20,202 bases of DNA from RYN-431 sp036388295 (GTDB lineage Bacteria; Planctomycetota; Phycisphaerae; Tepidisphaerales; Tepidisphaeraceae): NCBI GenBank assembly GCA_036388295.1, contig DASVSC010000130.1:1-20202 (forward strand). The letters run 5' to 3'. Each line of letters opens with the position of its first letter. Position 1 is the first letter of the stretch. The notes under the pieces are model-generated. The model did not search any database, was not told the DNA's origin, and saw only the letters and a list, made by a program, of their open reading frames with translations. Both the position numbers and the translations under genes were made by a program. Shown piece after piece: positions 6,742-14,129 of the stretch.

Positions 6742-7883
6742 CCGACACAACAACCGAAGGCAACCGCTGGTCGTGGGCGGCGTATCTGGGTGCGTCGTGG
6801 ACGTGGTGCATCGGCATGTTCCTGCCGGTGCTGCTGATCCGCGACTACGGGCCGTGGGCGTGGGTGATCTTCGCCGTGCCGAACGCCGTTGGCGCGGCGG
6901 CGATGGGTTGGGTGATGCGTACGCGCGAAATGAGCCGCGACTACACCGTCCGCCACGCGTTGGCCTGCCGATTGTTTTCGTTCGTGACGATCGCGTTCCA
7001 GCTCTTTTTCGCGGTCTGGATGCTGCCACGGCTGGTCGGCCCGGCGGGTTATGTCGGCGCAATCGTGCTGGTGCAATCAGCTTTCACGCCAGTCATCAGG
7101 CAGGGCTGGTTGCGGGCGGGTGGGGTGGTCGCGCTCGGCCTGTCGTACGTGTTTGCGATCGCTCTCGCGTTGAGCGGCACGCTGACTTGGCCGGCGTACG
7201 TTGGTATCGGCTTCGGAAACGCGAGCGGGCTGCTGCTGGTCTGCTTGGCCGGCTTCATCGCCTGCCCGTACCTTGACCTGACGTTTCACCGGGCGCGGCA
7301 GAGCACCAGCGACGCGGACGCCAAATTCGCCTTCGGATTCGGCTTTTGTGGCCTGTTCGCGTCGATGATCGTGCTGACGTTCTTCTACGCAACAAACCTC
7401 TTCGGCCTCGGTGGCGTGGCGGCGTGGCTGCTGGCGGCGCATTTGCTCCTGCAGATGACCTACACGGTGCACGTACATGCGGCAGAACTGCTTCGGCAGG
7501 CGACGACCCGCGACGACAGCGGCGTCATGCGAGCGGGCCTGGGCGCGTGGCTGGCGGTGGGACTGGTCGTGGGGCTGGCGGCGGTGTTCGGGCTGGAAAA
7601 CGGTTTCGCGTATCAAGGCCGCTCGCTCGGCGAACTGGGCTACCGCACCTTCATGAGCTTCTACGGCCTGCTCTTCCCGGCCTACGTGCTGCTCGCAATC
7701 GGGCGGCGTGGCGTGGCGACGGCTGCCTGGCTGACGATTTCAGCGCTGGCCACGCCGTTCTACTGGCTGGCCTTTCTGGAAGGCCGCATGGCCTGGGCGA
7801 TCGCCGGCGTCGGCGTCCTGGTCGGCGGTGTGTTGCTCGCACGGACGCTTACACGATCGGCAGCGGTTCCGCCGACAGAATGA
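6738..7883 (+). CDS. 12-helix integral membrane protein of unknown family
   Basis: A 381-residue, very hydrophobic protein. About twelve membrane helices can be placed near 12-34, 38-60, 76-97, 103-121, 126-147, 154-178, 199-220, 224-247, 266-287, 302-322, 326-346 and 350-370. A conserved-looking loop CPYLDLTFHRARQ follows helix 6, and FAVPNAVGAAAMGW lies in helix 2. The layout recalls sodium:solute symporters and related permeases, but I recognise no diagnostic motif, so transport is only a guess. The ATG overlaps the stop of the upstream gene by 4 bp, so the two proteins are probably made together and may act on the same compound. The last 35 bp overlap the tail of the convergent hydrolase gene. 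Confidence 0.88.
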   Translation: MTDTTTEGNRWSWAAYLGASWTWCIGMFLPVLLIRDYGPWAWVIFAVPNAVGAAAMGWVMRTREMSRDYTVRHALACRLFSFVTIAFQLFFAVWMLPRLVGPAGYVGAIVLVQSAFTPVIRQGWLRAGGVVALGLSYVFAIALALSGTLTWPAYVGIGFGNASGLLLVCLAGFIACPYLDLTFHRARQSTSDADAKFAFGFGFCGLFASMIVLTFFYATNLFGLGGVAAWLLAAHLLLQMTYTVHVHAAELLRQATTRDDSGVMRAGLGAWLAVGLVVGLAAVFGLENGFAYQGRSLGELGYRTFMSFYGLLFPAYVLLAIGRRGVATAAWLTISALATPFYWLAFLEGRMAWAIAGVGVLVGGVLLARTLTRSAAVPPTE

Positions 7884-9042
7884 AGTTCACCACGCGGTCC
7901 ACGACCGCGGCGTCCTCAAGAATGCCGTTGTGGGTTCCGTGCTGCACCCACATCGACACCCGCCCGACCGGCGCGGCCTCGTACAGGCGACGGCCCTGCT
8001 CGAACGGAATGATTTCGTCGTCCGTCCCGTGAACGACCAGAACGGGTCGGGGCCAAAGGCGGGCGATGTCGTCAATCGGGCGGACGGCGTGCAGGTTCAC
8101 GCCGGCGTGCAGGCTGGCGACGGCTAATCCGAAGTGGCGGACCAGCCACCCGATCGGGGGGACCAGCTGGTGGCGGGAAACGTAGTCGGCCTCTTCATCG
8201 AGTGTCGAGTAGGTCGACAAAACGACGACGCCGTCCAGCCGTTCGTCACCCACCGCCGCGCCGAGTACGGCTGCGGCGCCGAGGCTAGCGCCGACGCCGA
8301 CGATCTTCTCGGCCGATGCCGCGTAATTCTGTTTCAGCCACGTCACGGCCCCAGTGACGTCCTGCTTTTCACGCCAGCCGAAGGTGCAGAACTGGCCGCC
8401 GCTTTCGCCGTGGGCGCGAAGGTCGATGGCCAGCACGCTGATTTCTTCCTGCAGCAGCCGGTCGATCAGGCGCGAGAAGCCCTGCGGGTCGCCGCCCAAG
8501 CCGTGACAGAGCAGGGCGGTGGTGCGCGTGGCGGTGGTGCCGCGGTAGAACCAGCCGCTGATGCGCGTGCCGTCGGCGGCGAGCATTGAGACGCGTTCGA
8601 CGGCGACGTGCGGCAAGAGGACCGGGGCGTCAGTAACTATCTTCGGGCGATAGACCATTGCCGCCGCCATCACCCAAGGCAGCGCGAACGCCGCCAGCAG
8701 CGCAACCCGCGCCAGGCCCGCGATCCACACGCCGCCGCCGCCCCGCGAACGGCGCAGCAGGCCGCGACGAAGCAGGTAAGAAAGGCCCGCGTCGATGCTG
8801 CGCAGGAACAGGACCAAGCCGACGCCGCAATAGATCGTCAGAACCGCCTGGAACGGCGGCACTCGTCCGCCGAGGCCGATTGCGTACACGGCCAGCAGCG
8901 TGACGCCGAGAAACATGCCGCTGAGCCAACCGCCAGTGGCGAATCGTCGTCCCCGCGGGCCAGACTTCCCTGCGATAACGAGCGCGGCAATCGGCAGCAG
9001 GAGGTAAGCGACGCACAGTCCGATGGAAGCCGCCCAGAGCAT
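7849..9042 (-). CDS. membrane-anchored alpha/beta hydrolase
   Basis: A 397-residue protein with an N-terminal membrane domain (helices near 3-24, 36-57, 62-84 and 106-131) followed by an alpha/beta-hydrolase domain from about 148. The oxyanion region is CHGLGGDP (179-186). The nucleophile elbow is GVGASLGAA with Ser253. The acid is Asp341 or Asp342 in VVHGTDDEIIP, and the histidine is His371 in QHGTHNG. The domain resembles the serine aminopeptidase/esterase-type hydrolases of the ABHD family. The four helices place the catalytic domain at one face of the inner membrane. The substrate is unknown. It is divergent from ilvC. The start has no Shine-Dalgarno, and a TATCAT box lies 6 nt upstream. 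Its 3' end overlaps the convergent membrane protein gene by 35 bp. Confidence 0.9.
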   Translation of the reverse strand: MLWAASIGLCVAYLLLPIAALVIAGKSGPRGRRFATGGWLSGMFLGVTLLAVYAIGLGGRVPPFQAVLTIYCGVGLVLFLRSIDAGLSYLLRRGLLRRSRGGGGVWIAGLARVALLAAFALPWVMAAAMVYRPKIVTDAPVLLPHVAVERVSMLAADGTRISGWFYRGTTATRTTALLCHGLGGDPQGFSRLIDRLLQEEISVLAIDLRAHGESGGQFCTFGWREKQDVTGAVTWLKQNYAASAEKIVGVGASLGAAAVLGAAVGDERLDGVVVLSTYSTLDEEADYVSRHQLVPPIGWLVRHFGLAVASLHAGVNLHAVRPIDDIARLWPRPVLVVHGTDDEIIPFEQGRRLYEAAPVGRVSMWVQHGTHNGILEDAAVVDRVVNFILSAEPLPIV

Positions 9043-9048
9043 GCGGCC

Positions 9049-9054
9049 ATGATA
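9049..9054 (-). promoter_or_regulatory. -10 box placed for a leaderless hydrolase mRNA
   Basis: TATCAT on the minus strand, five of six matches to the -10 consensus, ends 6 nt before the ATG at 9042. No good -35 is visible and no ribosome binding site exists, so a leaderless transcript is a fair reading. Confidence 0.35.
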
Positions 9055-9072
9055 GTGCGGGCCGTATGCGTT

Positions 9073-9101
9073 TTGACAGCGGCGGGGGTGAGCCCTAGAT
9101 T
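9073..9101 (+). promoter_or_regulatory. strong sigma70-type promoter of ilvC
   Basis: A perfect TTGACA (9073-9078), a 17-bp spacer, and TAGATT (9096-9101). Transcription would start near 9108, giving a leader of about 26 nt. That is too short for a leader-peptide attenuator. Confidence 0.7.
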
Positions 9102-9133
9102 ACGCGGCTCGACTTTGCAAAGGCACTTTCGTC

Positions 9134-10153
9134 ATGGCTGAACCGCTCAAAATGATCTACGGCAACGACGCACCGATCACCCCGCTCAACGGCAAAACCG
9201 TCGCCATTCTCGGCTACGGCAGCCAGGGCCATGCCCACGCGCAGAACCTCCGCGAAAGCGGCGTGAAGGTCATCGTCGCCAACCGAAAAGATTCGGCCAA
9301 CGGCAGGCTCGCGATCGAACACGGCTTCGAGCCGCTGAGCGTCGAAGAGGCCGTGAAGCAGGCGGACTTGATCATCGTCACGCTGCCCGACGAAGTGCAG
9401 CCCGAGGTTTATCACAAGTCGATCGCCCCGCACTTGAAGGCCGGCAAAACGCTGGGCGTGACGCACGGGTTCAACGTGCACTTCAAGACGATCGTGCCAC
9501 CGGCCGACGTGGACGTGATTCTGGTCGCCCCGAAAGGGCCCGGCCACCTCGTCCGCAGCGAGTTCGTCAAAGGCGGCGGCGTGCCGTGCCTGGCGTGCGT
9601 ACACCAAGACCCGACCGGCAACGCCCGCGCAATCGCCTTGGCCTGGGCCAACGGCGTCGGCGGTGCCCGCAGCGGCATCATCGAAACCACCTTCAAAGAC
9701 GAGTGCGAAACCGATCTGTTCGGTGAGCAGGCCGTTCTCTGCGGCGGCCTCAGCGCCCTCATCAAGGCGGGCTTCGAAACCCTCACCGAAGCCGGCTACC
9801 CGCCCGAAATGGCGTACTTCGAGACCGTGCACGAAGTGAAGCTGATCGTCGACCTGATCTACGTCGGCGGCCTCGATTACATGCGCTACAGCATCAGCAA
9901 CACCGCCGAGTGGGGCGACCTGGTCACCGGCCCGCGCATCATCACCGAAGAAACGAAGAAGGAAATGAAGCGCATCCTGACCGAGATTCAGGACGGCACG
10001 TTCGCCAAGAACTTCCGCGCCGAATACGAAGGCGGCATGAAGAACTTCAACCGCCTTTACGAAGCCGACAATAACCACCCGGTCGAAGTGACCGGCCGTA
10101 AGCTGCGCAAGATGATGACGTGGCTCAACGCGAAAGAGCCGCCGAAGGCCTGA
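9134..10153 (+). CDS. ilvC: ketol-acid reductoisomerase (class I)
   Basis: Catalyses the second step of valine and isoleucine synthesis: Mg2+-dependent alkyl migration and NAD(P)H reduction of acetolactate or acetohydroxybutyrate. The 339-residue length is that of the short class I form. The Rossmann motif GYGSQGHAHAQNL is at 27-39, and the HGFNVHF and PKGPGH segments follow. The C-terminal knotted domain has the metal ligands Asp194 and Glu198 in ETDLFGEQ, Glu230 and Glu234 in ETVHE, and a substrate-binding Ser255 in YSISNTAE. The cofactor loop reads NRKDSANG. Arg51 and Ser54 could hold the NADPH phosphate, but the second serine seen in many class I enzymes appears to be Asn56. AAAGG lies 10 nt before the ATG. 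No ilvB, ilvN or leuA is adjacent. Confidence 0.98.
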   Translation: MAEPLKMIYGNDAPITPLNGKTVAILGYGSQGHAHAQNLRESGVKVIVANRKDSANGRLAIEHGFEPLSVEEAVKQADLIIVTLPDEVQPEVYHKSIAPHLKAGKTLGVTHGFNVHFKTIVPPADVDVILVAPKGPGHLVRSEFVKGGGVPCLACVHQDPTGNARAIALAWANGVGGARSGIIETTFKDECETDLFGEQAVLCGGLSALIKAGFETLTEAGYPPEMAYFETVHEVKLIVDLIYVGGLDYMRYSISNTAEWGDLVTGPRIITEETKKEMKRILTEIQDGTFAKNFRAEYEGGMKNFNRLYEADNNHPVEVTGRKLRKMMTWLNAKEPPKA

Positions 10154-10241
10154 GGCGGCCGAACCGTACACGGGGCAGCGACGTGTAGCAGGGGGAAGTG
10201 AAGCCGTAACGACTCGCGACCGCGCGAGAGAGGGCCGCACC

Positions 10242-11375
10242 TTGCCCGCACTGCTCCTTGCTGACGTATTCGGGTTGCCCGGCTGGCTCGTGCTGACCCT
10301 TCAATGGGCGGCAGGCCTCGTCGGCGCGTTATTTATTGGCGGCACGCTGCTGAGCCTGACGTCCATCCAGGCGTGGTGGGCCCGCTGCTGGGATTTTCCG
10401 CGCCTTCAGGTCGCCGTCGCTACGCTGCTTTGCGCGGGCGTGTTCGCCGTCACCGCCAGGAGCGGCGGGTACGGCACGGCGGAATGGACGGCCGTGGGGT
10501 TGCTGTTGGCGTCGTGCGCGTGGCAGCTCTGGCGGATCCACCCGTACACGCCGCTCGGGCGACGGCAGGTGAAACGGGCCCATGCTAATGCCGATGACAC
10601 GCGCGTCGTCCGCCTGGTCATCAGCAACGTCCTGCAGACCAACCGCGACTACGACCGCTGGTGCGACGTCGTCGCCCGTGAAGACCCGGACGTTATTGCG
10701 GCGGCCGAGGTCGACGCGGAATGGACACGGCGCATCGACGGCTTCTTCGGCAAGTCTCACCCGCACGCCGTCAAATGCCCGCTCGACAATCTTTACGGCA
10801 TGGCGTTGTGGAGTCGTCTGCCGCTGCGGGAAGGGCGGGTCGAGTTCATTGTTCAGGATGACATCCCGAGCATCCACGGCCGGCTGGAGCTACGGGACGG
10901 TACGCTCGTCAACATCCACTGCCTTCACCCGCGGCCGCCCGTGCCGAATGAGGAAACTTCGAGCAAGCCACGGGATACAGAACTGGTTCTGGTCGGCCGG
11001 CGGGTGGGTGATAACCGCGACCGGGATAATGTGCCCACGCTCGTCTTCGGCGACTTGAATGACGTCGCCTGGAGCCGCACGACCGATTTGTTCTGCAAGC
11101 TTGCCCGGCTGCTCGACCTCCGCAAGGGCCGCGGGTTTTACAATACGTTTAGTGCGAACAGCCGCATCATGCGGTTTCCGCTGGACCATATTTTCATCTC
11201 GCCGGAGTTTCGCCTGGTGCGAATGCGGGTGCTGGACCATGTCGGCAGCGACCACTTTCCCGTCAGCGTGACGCTCTACTACGAACCGGCCGCCCAGGCG
11301 TTCCAGCAGCCCGAGGTGGCGGACGCACAGGAAGAACGCGAGGCGATGGAACTGGCGGATCGCGGATCACATTGA
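10242..11375 (+). CDS. membrane-anchored endonuclease/exonuclease/phosphatase (EEP) family protein
   Basis: A 377-residue protein with three N-terminal membrane helices (about 14-40, 55-72, 82-98) and an EEP-fold domain from about 120. Family residues are visible: Asn129 in ISNVLQTN, Glu156 in AAEVDAEW, His229 in NIHCLHPRPP, Asp271 and Asn273 in GDLNDVAWS, Asp315 and His316 in PLDHIF, and Asp337-His338 in GSDHFPV. This is the complete metal and acid-base set of the fold, which includes DNases, phosphodiesterases and sphingomyelinase-like enzymes, so the substrate cannot be named. The start is TTG at 10242, preceded by GAGAGAGG. No ATG occurs in frame until residue 187, well inside the catalytic domain, so a rare start codon is required. 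It runs straight into the DUF1854 gene, probably as an operon. Confidence 0.9.
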   Translation: MPALLLADVFGLPGWLVLTLQWAAGLVGALFIGGTLLSLTSIQAWWARCWDFPRLQVAVATLLCAGVFAVTARSGGYGTAEWTAVGLLLASCAWQLWRIHPYTPLGRRQVKRAHANADDTRVVRLVISNVLQTNRDYDRWCDVVAREDPDVIAAAEVDAEWTRRIDGFFGKSHPHAVKCPLDNLYGMALWSRLPLREGRVEFIVQDDIPSIHGRLELRDGTLVNIHCLHPRPPVPNEETSSKPRDTELVLVGRRVGDNRDRDNVPTLVFGDLNDVAWSRTTDLFCKLARLLDLRKGRGFYNTFSANSRIMRFPLDHIFISPEFRLVRMRVLDHVGSDHFPVSVTLYYEPAAQAFQQPEVADAQEEREAMELADRGSH

Positions 11376-11377
11376 GG
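11374..11377 (+). promoter_or_regulatory. Shine-Dalgarno that favours the DUF1854 start at 11383
   Basis: GAGG overlaps the TGA stop of the EEP gene and lies 5 nt before the ATG at 11383. A GTG at 11377 is also in frame but overlaps this site and has no Shine-Dalgarno of its own. Confidence 0.5.
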
Positions 11378-11382
11378 TGCGT

Positions 11383-11862
11383 ATGATCCCGACGATGCAG
11401 CCCCCATTCGACCTCGTCGCCGACGAGTTCGGCCAACTCATCCTCAAACGGCCCGGCGAGGACGACGTCGTTGACGTCCGCCCGCGCCAAGCGTTCCCCT
11501 GGACCCGGCCGGGCCGGATGGTTTCGGTCCGCAGCAGCGCGGGCAAGGAACTGATCCTGATCGAAGAACTCGCAACCCTTCCGCCCGACCTGCGGCAGCG
11601 GATCGAGGTGTGGATGGACGCCAACGCGTTCATTCCGCTGATCCGGAAGGTCAGCCACGTCAACAATGACTTCGGCTATCAGCTTTGGTCCGTCGAAACC
11701 GACCGCGGGCCTATCCAATTCAAGGTGCAGGAGCGTGAGGACGTGCGGTTCCTGAACGACGGCCGATTCAGCATCAAAGACACCGACGGGAACATTTACG
11801 TGCTGCCGGCTTTGGACGAGCTGGACGCGCAAAGCCGCTTGGCCGTGCGCATCATCCTTTGA
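11383..11862 (+). CDS. DUF1854 domain protein
   Basis: A 159-residue soluble protein matching DUF1854 over its whole length. Telling features are the opening FDLVADEFGQLIL, the RAFPWTRPG-like QAFPWTRPG segment, ELILIEELATLPPDLRQ, then FIPLIRKVSHV, the QLWSVETDRGPIQF core, and the C-terminal LPALDELDAQSRLAV. The domain is small and probably beta-rich. Its function is not settled; in other bacteria it occurs beside ABC exporters and cyanophycin genes, neither of which is seen here. It begins 7 bp after the EEP gene stop, sharing its ribosome binding site with that stop codon, so the two are probably co-translated. Its own stop TGA lies within the -35 box of the rpsT promoter. Confidence 0.88.
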   Translation: MIPTMQPPFDLVADEFGQLILKRPGEDDVVDVRPRQAFPWTRPGRMVSVRSSAGKELILIEELATLPPDLRQRIEVWMDANAFIPLIRKVSHVNNDFGYQLWSVETDRGPIQFKVQEREDVRFLNDGRFSIKDTDGNIYVLPALDELDAQSRLAVRIIL

Positions 11863-11886
11863 CAACGGCGGGGCGGTCTGTAGAAT
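11859..11886 (+). promoter_or_regulatory. strong sigma70-type promoter of rpsT
   Basis: TTGACA (11859-11864), a 16-bp spacer, and TAGAAT (11881-11886), eleven of twelve consensus positions. The -35 box contains the TGA stop of the upstream DUF1854 gene. The leader is about 38 nt. Confidence 0.75.
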
Positions 11887-11930
11887 TGCCCGACTTTTAG
11901 TAAGTTTGTTTTCGACTCAAGAAGGTTGCC

Positions 11931-12215
11931 ATGGCTCATTCACTCTCCGCCCAGAAGCGCGTCCGCCAAACCGAAAAGCGTGCCGCCCGCAATAAGGCCC
12001 GTAAGACGCTGATCAAGAACGACACCAAGGCGTTCACGGTCGCTCTGACCGCGGGCGATGTGATCACCGCCGGCAAGGCGCTGAACGAGCTGGTTAGCAC
12101 GCTCGACCGGCTTAAGACCAAGCCGACGATCCACAAGAACACGGCCGCCCGCCGTCGCAGCCGCCTGACCAAGCGCCTCAACGCGCTCAAGGCCAAGGCC
12201 GGTACCGCGGCCTGA
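11931..12215 (+). CDS. rpsT: 30S ribosomal protein S20
   Basis: A 94-residue, lysine- and arginine-rich helical protein that binds 16S rRNA early in 30S assembly. It has the family start MAHSLSAQKRVRQ, the basic run RAARNKARKTLIKN, a middle helix, and the C-terminal KPTIHKNTAARRRSRLTKR segment. GAAGG lies 5 nt before the ATG. It has its own strong promoter and is followed by a hairpin with a T-rich tract, so it is probably a single-gene transcript, as is common for rpsT. Confidence 0.97.
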   Translation: MAHSLSAQKRVRQTEKRAARNKARKTLIKNDTKAFTVALTAGDVITAGKALNELVSTLDRLKTKPTIHKNTAARRRSRLTKRLNALKAKAGTAA

Positions 12216-12245
12216 GCGGCCGGGCCACAACGGGTCGCAGTCCAG

Positions 12246-12290
12246 ACGTGAAGACGTGACCAAGGTCGCGCCTTCACGTTTTCGTTTTGT
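12246..12290 (+). terminator. rho-independent terminator of rpsT
   Basis: ACGTGAAG (12246-12253) pairs perfectly with CTTCACGT (12272-12279) around an 18-nt loop that can fold further (GAC/GTC). A T-rich stretch TTTCGTTTTGT follows. It lies 30 bp after the rpsT stop codon. Confidence 0.7.
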
Positions 12291-12300
12291 CTGTCTTGTT

Positions 12301-12340
12301 CCCTCTCCCGGTATGGCCGGGAGAGGGAAGGGTGAGGGCC
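12301..12340 (+). repeat. palindromic repeat, copy 1
   Basis: CCCTCTCCCGG (12301-12311) and CCGGGAGAGGG (12317-12327) form an 11-bp perfect hairpin with loop TATGG. The tail AAGGGTGAGGGCC follows. CCCTCTCCC/GGGTGAGGG palindromes are widespread intergenic repeats in GC-rich bacteria. This copy faces an inverted second copy at 12435-12489. Confidence 0.75.
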
Positions 12341-12434
12341 GCGATCGGCTTCGAGCGTTTGCCAGGCCGCGAGTCCTTGCCCGCAAATCATTTAGTTTCG
12401 ATCGCCGGCCGGCTTCGGCACGACCCTCGTCACC

Positions 12435-12489
12435 GGCCCTCACCCTAACCGCGTGTCCTCGACACCTCCCGGCCATACCGGGAGAGGGG
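12435..12489 (-). repeat. palindromic repeat, copy 2, inverted relative to copy 1
   Basis: GGCCCTCACCCT (12435-12446) and the 23-nt block at 12466-12488, which carries CTCCCGG and CCGGGAG arms, are exact reverse complements of parts of copy 1. Between them, copy 2 has about 18 nt where copy 1 has 5. This insert contains its own small hairpin, GTGTC/GACAC (12453-12465). The unit ends 19 bp before the glyS start codon, so it would be in the glyS leader. Confidence 0.75.
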
Positions 12490-12508
12490 ACCAGAAAGCA
12501 GCCGAATC

Positions 12509-14098
12509 ATGGCCGACACCACGCCGCCCGTCATGGAACAGATCGTCGCCCTCGCCAAGCGGCGCGGCTTCATCTACCCCGCCAGCGACATCTACGGTGG
12601 CATCCGCGGCTTCTGGGACTACGGCCCGCTCGGCGTGCTCCTGAAAAACAACATCCGCGACCACTGGTGGAACTGGATGGTCGAGTGCCCGCCGATCGGG
12701 CCGGACGGTGAGATTGTGGAGATGGTGGGGCTGGATAGCGCGATCATTCAACACCCGAAGACGTGGGAAGCCAGCGGCCACACGGCGACATTTGCGGACC
12801 CGATGCGTCGTTGCACGAAGTGCGGTCATATCGTGCGGGCCGATCATTACTGGGATATTCTCGCCACACAGTCCAAGTGGTTCGCCGAATTGATTGAAGC
12901 GACGGAGAATTTTGTCAAAACGGATCCGGAGACGCTGATTCGCTGGGCGAAGAACAAGGCCAAGAAATCGGCCCCTAACTTGGCGGCCGTGACAAAAACC
13001 GCGATCGCGGCGCCGACTGCCGTGGACGTGCAATCGCTCGTTCACGCACTGGCCGACGGTCAGGAGCCTTGCATCCTTTGTGGCGCTCCGCTGGGCCCGC
13101 CTGAGCAGTTCAACCTCATGATGGTGTCCTACGCCGGCACCCAACAAACGGCCGAGAACTTGGTCTACCTCCGTCCCGAGACGGCCCAAGGCATCTTCCT
13201 CAACTTCAAGAACATCGTCGACACCAGCCGCGTGAAGGTGCCGTTCGGCGTCGCCCAAATTGGGAAAAGTTTCCGCAATGAACTGACGCCGCGCAACTTC
13301 ATCTTCCGCAGCCGTGAGTTCGAGCAGATGGAGATGGAGTTCTTCTGCCCGCCGGACGACGCGCTGAAATGGTACGCGTTCTGGAAGGAAGAGCGGATGA
13401 AATGGTGGCTCAGCCTGGGCGTGGAGCCGTCGCGTCTGCGATTCCGCGACCATGACGCCGATGAGCTGAGCCATTACAGCAAGGCCACCGTAGACATTGA
13501 GTACAAATACCCCTTCACCGACCCGGACTACGGCGAACTCGAAGGCATCGCCCACCGCGGCAGCTTCGACCTGACGCAGCACCAGACGCATTCCGGCCAG
13601 AAGCTGGATTACTTCGACCAGGAACTGCAACTGCGACTCAAAGAGCAGGGCGTTAGTGCCGAGGAAATCAAGCAGCGCAGCCGGTACATTCCCAACGTCA
13701 TCGAACCCGCCAGCGGCCTGACGCGGGCGGTCTTGGTGCTGCTGTGTGAAGCCTTCACACTCGACGCCAATCGGCCCAGCGGCATGTACCTGAAGTTCAA
13801 GCCGAAGTTCGCGCCGATCAAGCTCGGCATTTTCCCGCTGGTAGCCAAAGACGGCATGCCCGAAAAGGCCCGCAACCTGTACATGGAACTCCGTGGCCGG
13901 TTCGCCTGCGAATTCGACGTGAAGCAGAGCATTGGCAAGCGGTACGCCCGCATGGACGAAATCGGCACACCGTTCTGCTGCACGATCGACGGGGACACGA
14001 TGACCAGCGACGTCGTCACGATCCGGGATCGCGACACGCTCGCTCAGGAAAAAGTGAACATCACCCAGGTCGGCCAGTACGTCCAAAGCCGTCTATGA
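12509..14098 (+). CDS. glyS: glycyl-tRNA synthetase, single-chain (alpha2) type
   Basis: Charges tRNA-Gly with glycine using ATP; a class II synthetase active as a homodimer. The 529-residue length fits the single-polypeptide bacterial/eukaryotic type, unlike the alpha2-beta2 enzyme. Visible are FIYPASDIYGG (21-31) and FWDYGPLG (35-42). A likely zinc site is formed by Cys102, Cys105, Cys188 and Cys191, in CTKCGH and CILCG. LRPETAQGIF is at 221-230, motif 2 SFRNELTPRNFIFRSREFEQ starts at 254, and motif 3 IEPASGLTRAVL is near 398-410. The anticodon-binding domain fills the last third. Motif 3 has Thr where Asp is common, with the arginine kept. The mirrored repeats lie immediately upstream. The gene is followed after 31 bp by malQ. 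Confidence 0.96.
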   Translation: MADTTPPVMEQIVALAKRRGFIYPASDIYGGIRGFWDYGPLGVLLKNNIRDHWWNWMVECPPIGPDGEIVEMVGLDSAIIQHPKTWEASGHTATFADPMRRCTKCGHIVRADHYWDILATQSKWFAELIEATENFVKTDPETLIRWAKNKAKKSAPNLAAVTKTAIAAPTAVDVQSLVHALADGQEPCILCGAPLGPPEQFNLMMVSYAGTQQTAENLVYLRPETAQGIFLNFKNIVDTSRVKVPFGVAQIGKSFRNELTPRNFIFRSREFEQMEMEFFCPPDDALKWYAFWKEERMKWWLSLGVEPSRLRFRDHDADELSHYSKATVDIEYKYPFTDPDYGELEGIAHRGSFDLTQHQTHSGQKLDYFDQELQLRLKEQGVSAEEIKQRSRYIPNVIEPASGLTRAVLVLLCEAFTLDANRPSGMYLKFKPKFAPIKLGIFPLVAKDGMPEKARNLYMELRGRFACEFDVKQSIGKRYARMDEIGTPFCCTIDGDTMTSDVVTIRDRDTLAQEKVNITQVGQYVQSRL

Positions 14099-14129
14099 TG
14101 CGGCGGGGCGATTCACCGAACGAGGAACG

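Noticed and set aside
4813..7062. A 749-residue open frame on the minus strand
   Set aside because: Only the last 263 residues look like a protein. The rest is antisense to the Gfo/Idh/MocA-type gene and has arginine-rich, low-complexity content typical of a shadow frame.
10167..10187. TACAC/GTGTA inverted repeat after ilvC
   Set aside because: The stem is only 5 bp with an 11-nt loop and no T-run, too weak to call a terminator.
9095..10240. A 381-residue open frame antisense to ilvC
   Set aside because: It mirrors a well-conserved gene in GC-rich DNA and shows no domain or ribosome binding site.
12301..12489. Two repeat copies considered as a minimal CRISPR array
   Set aside because: The copies are inverted rather than direct, are palindromic and of unequal length, and no cas gene is present.
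12440..14086. A 548-residue open frame antisense to glyS
   Set aside because: The plus strand clearly encodes glycyl-tRNA synthetase with all motifs; the antisense frame has no recognisable domain.
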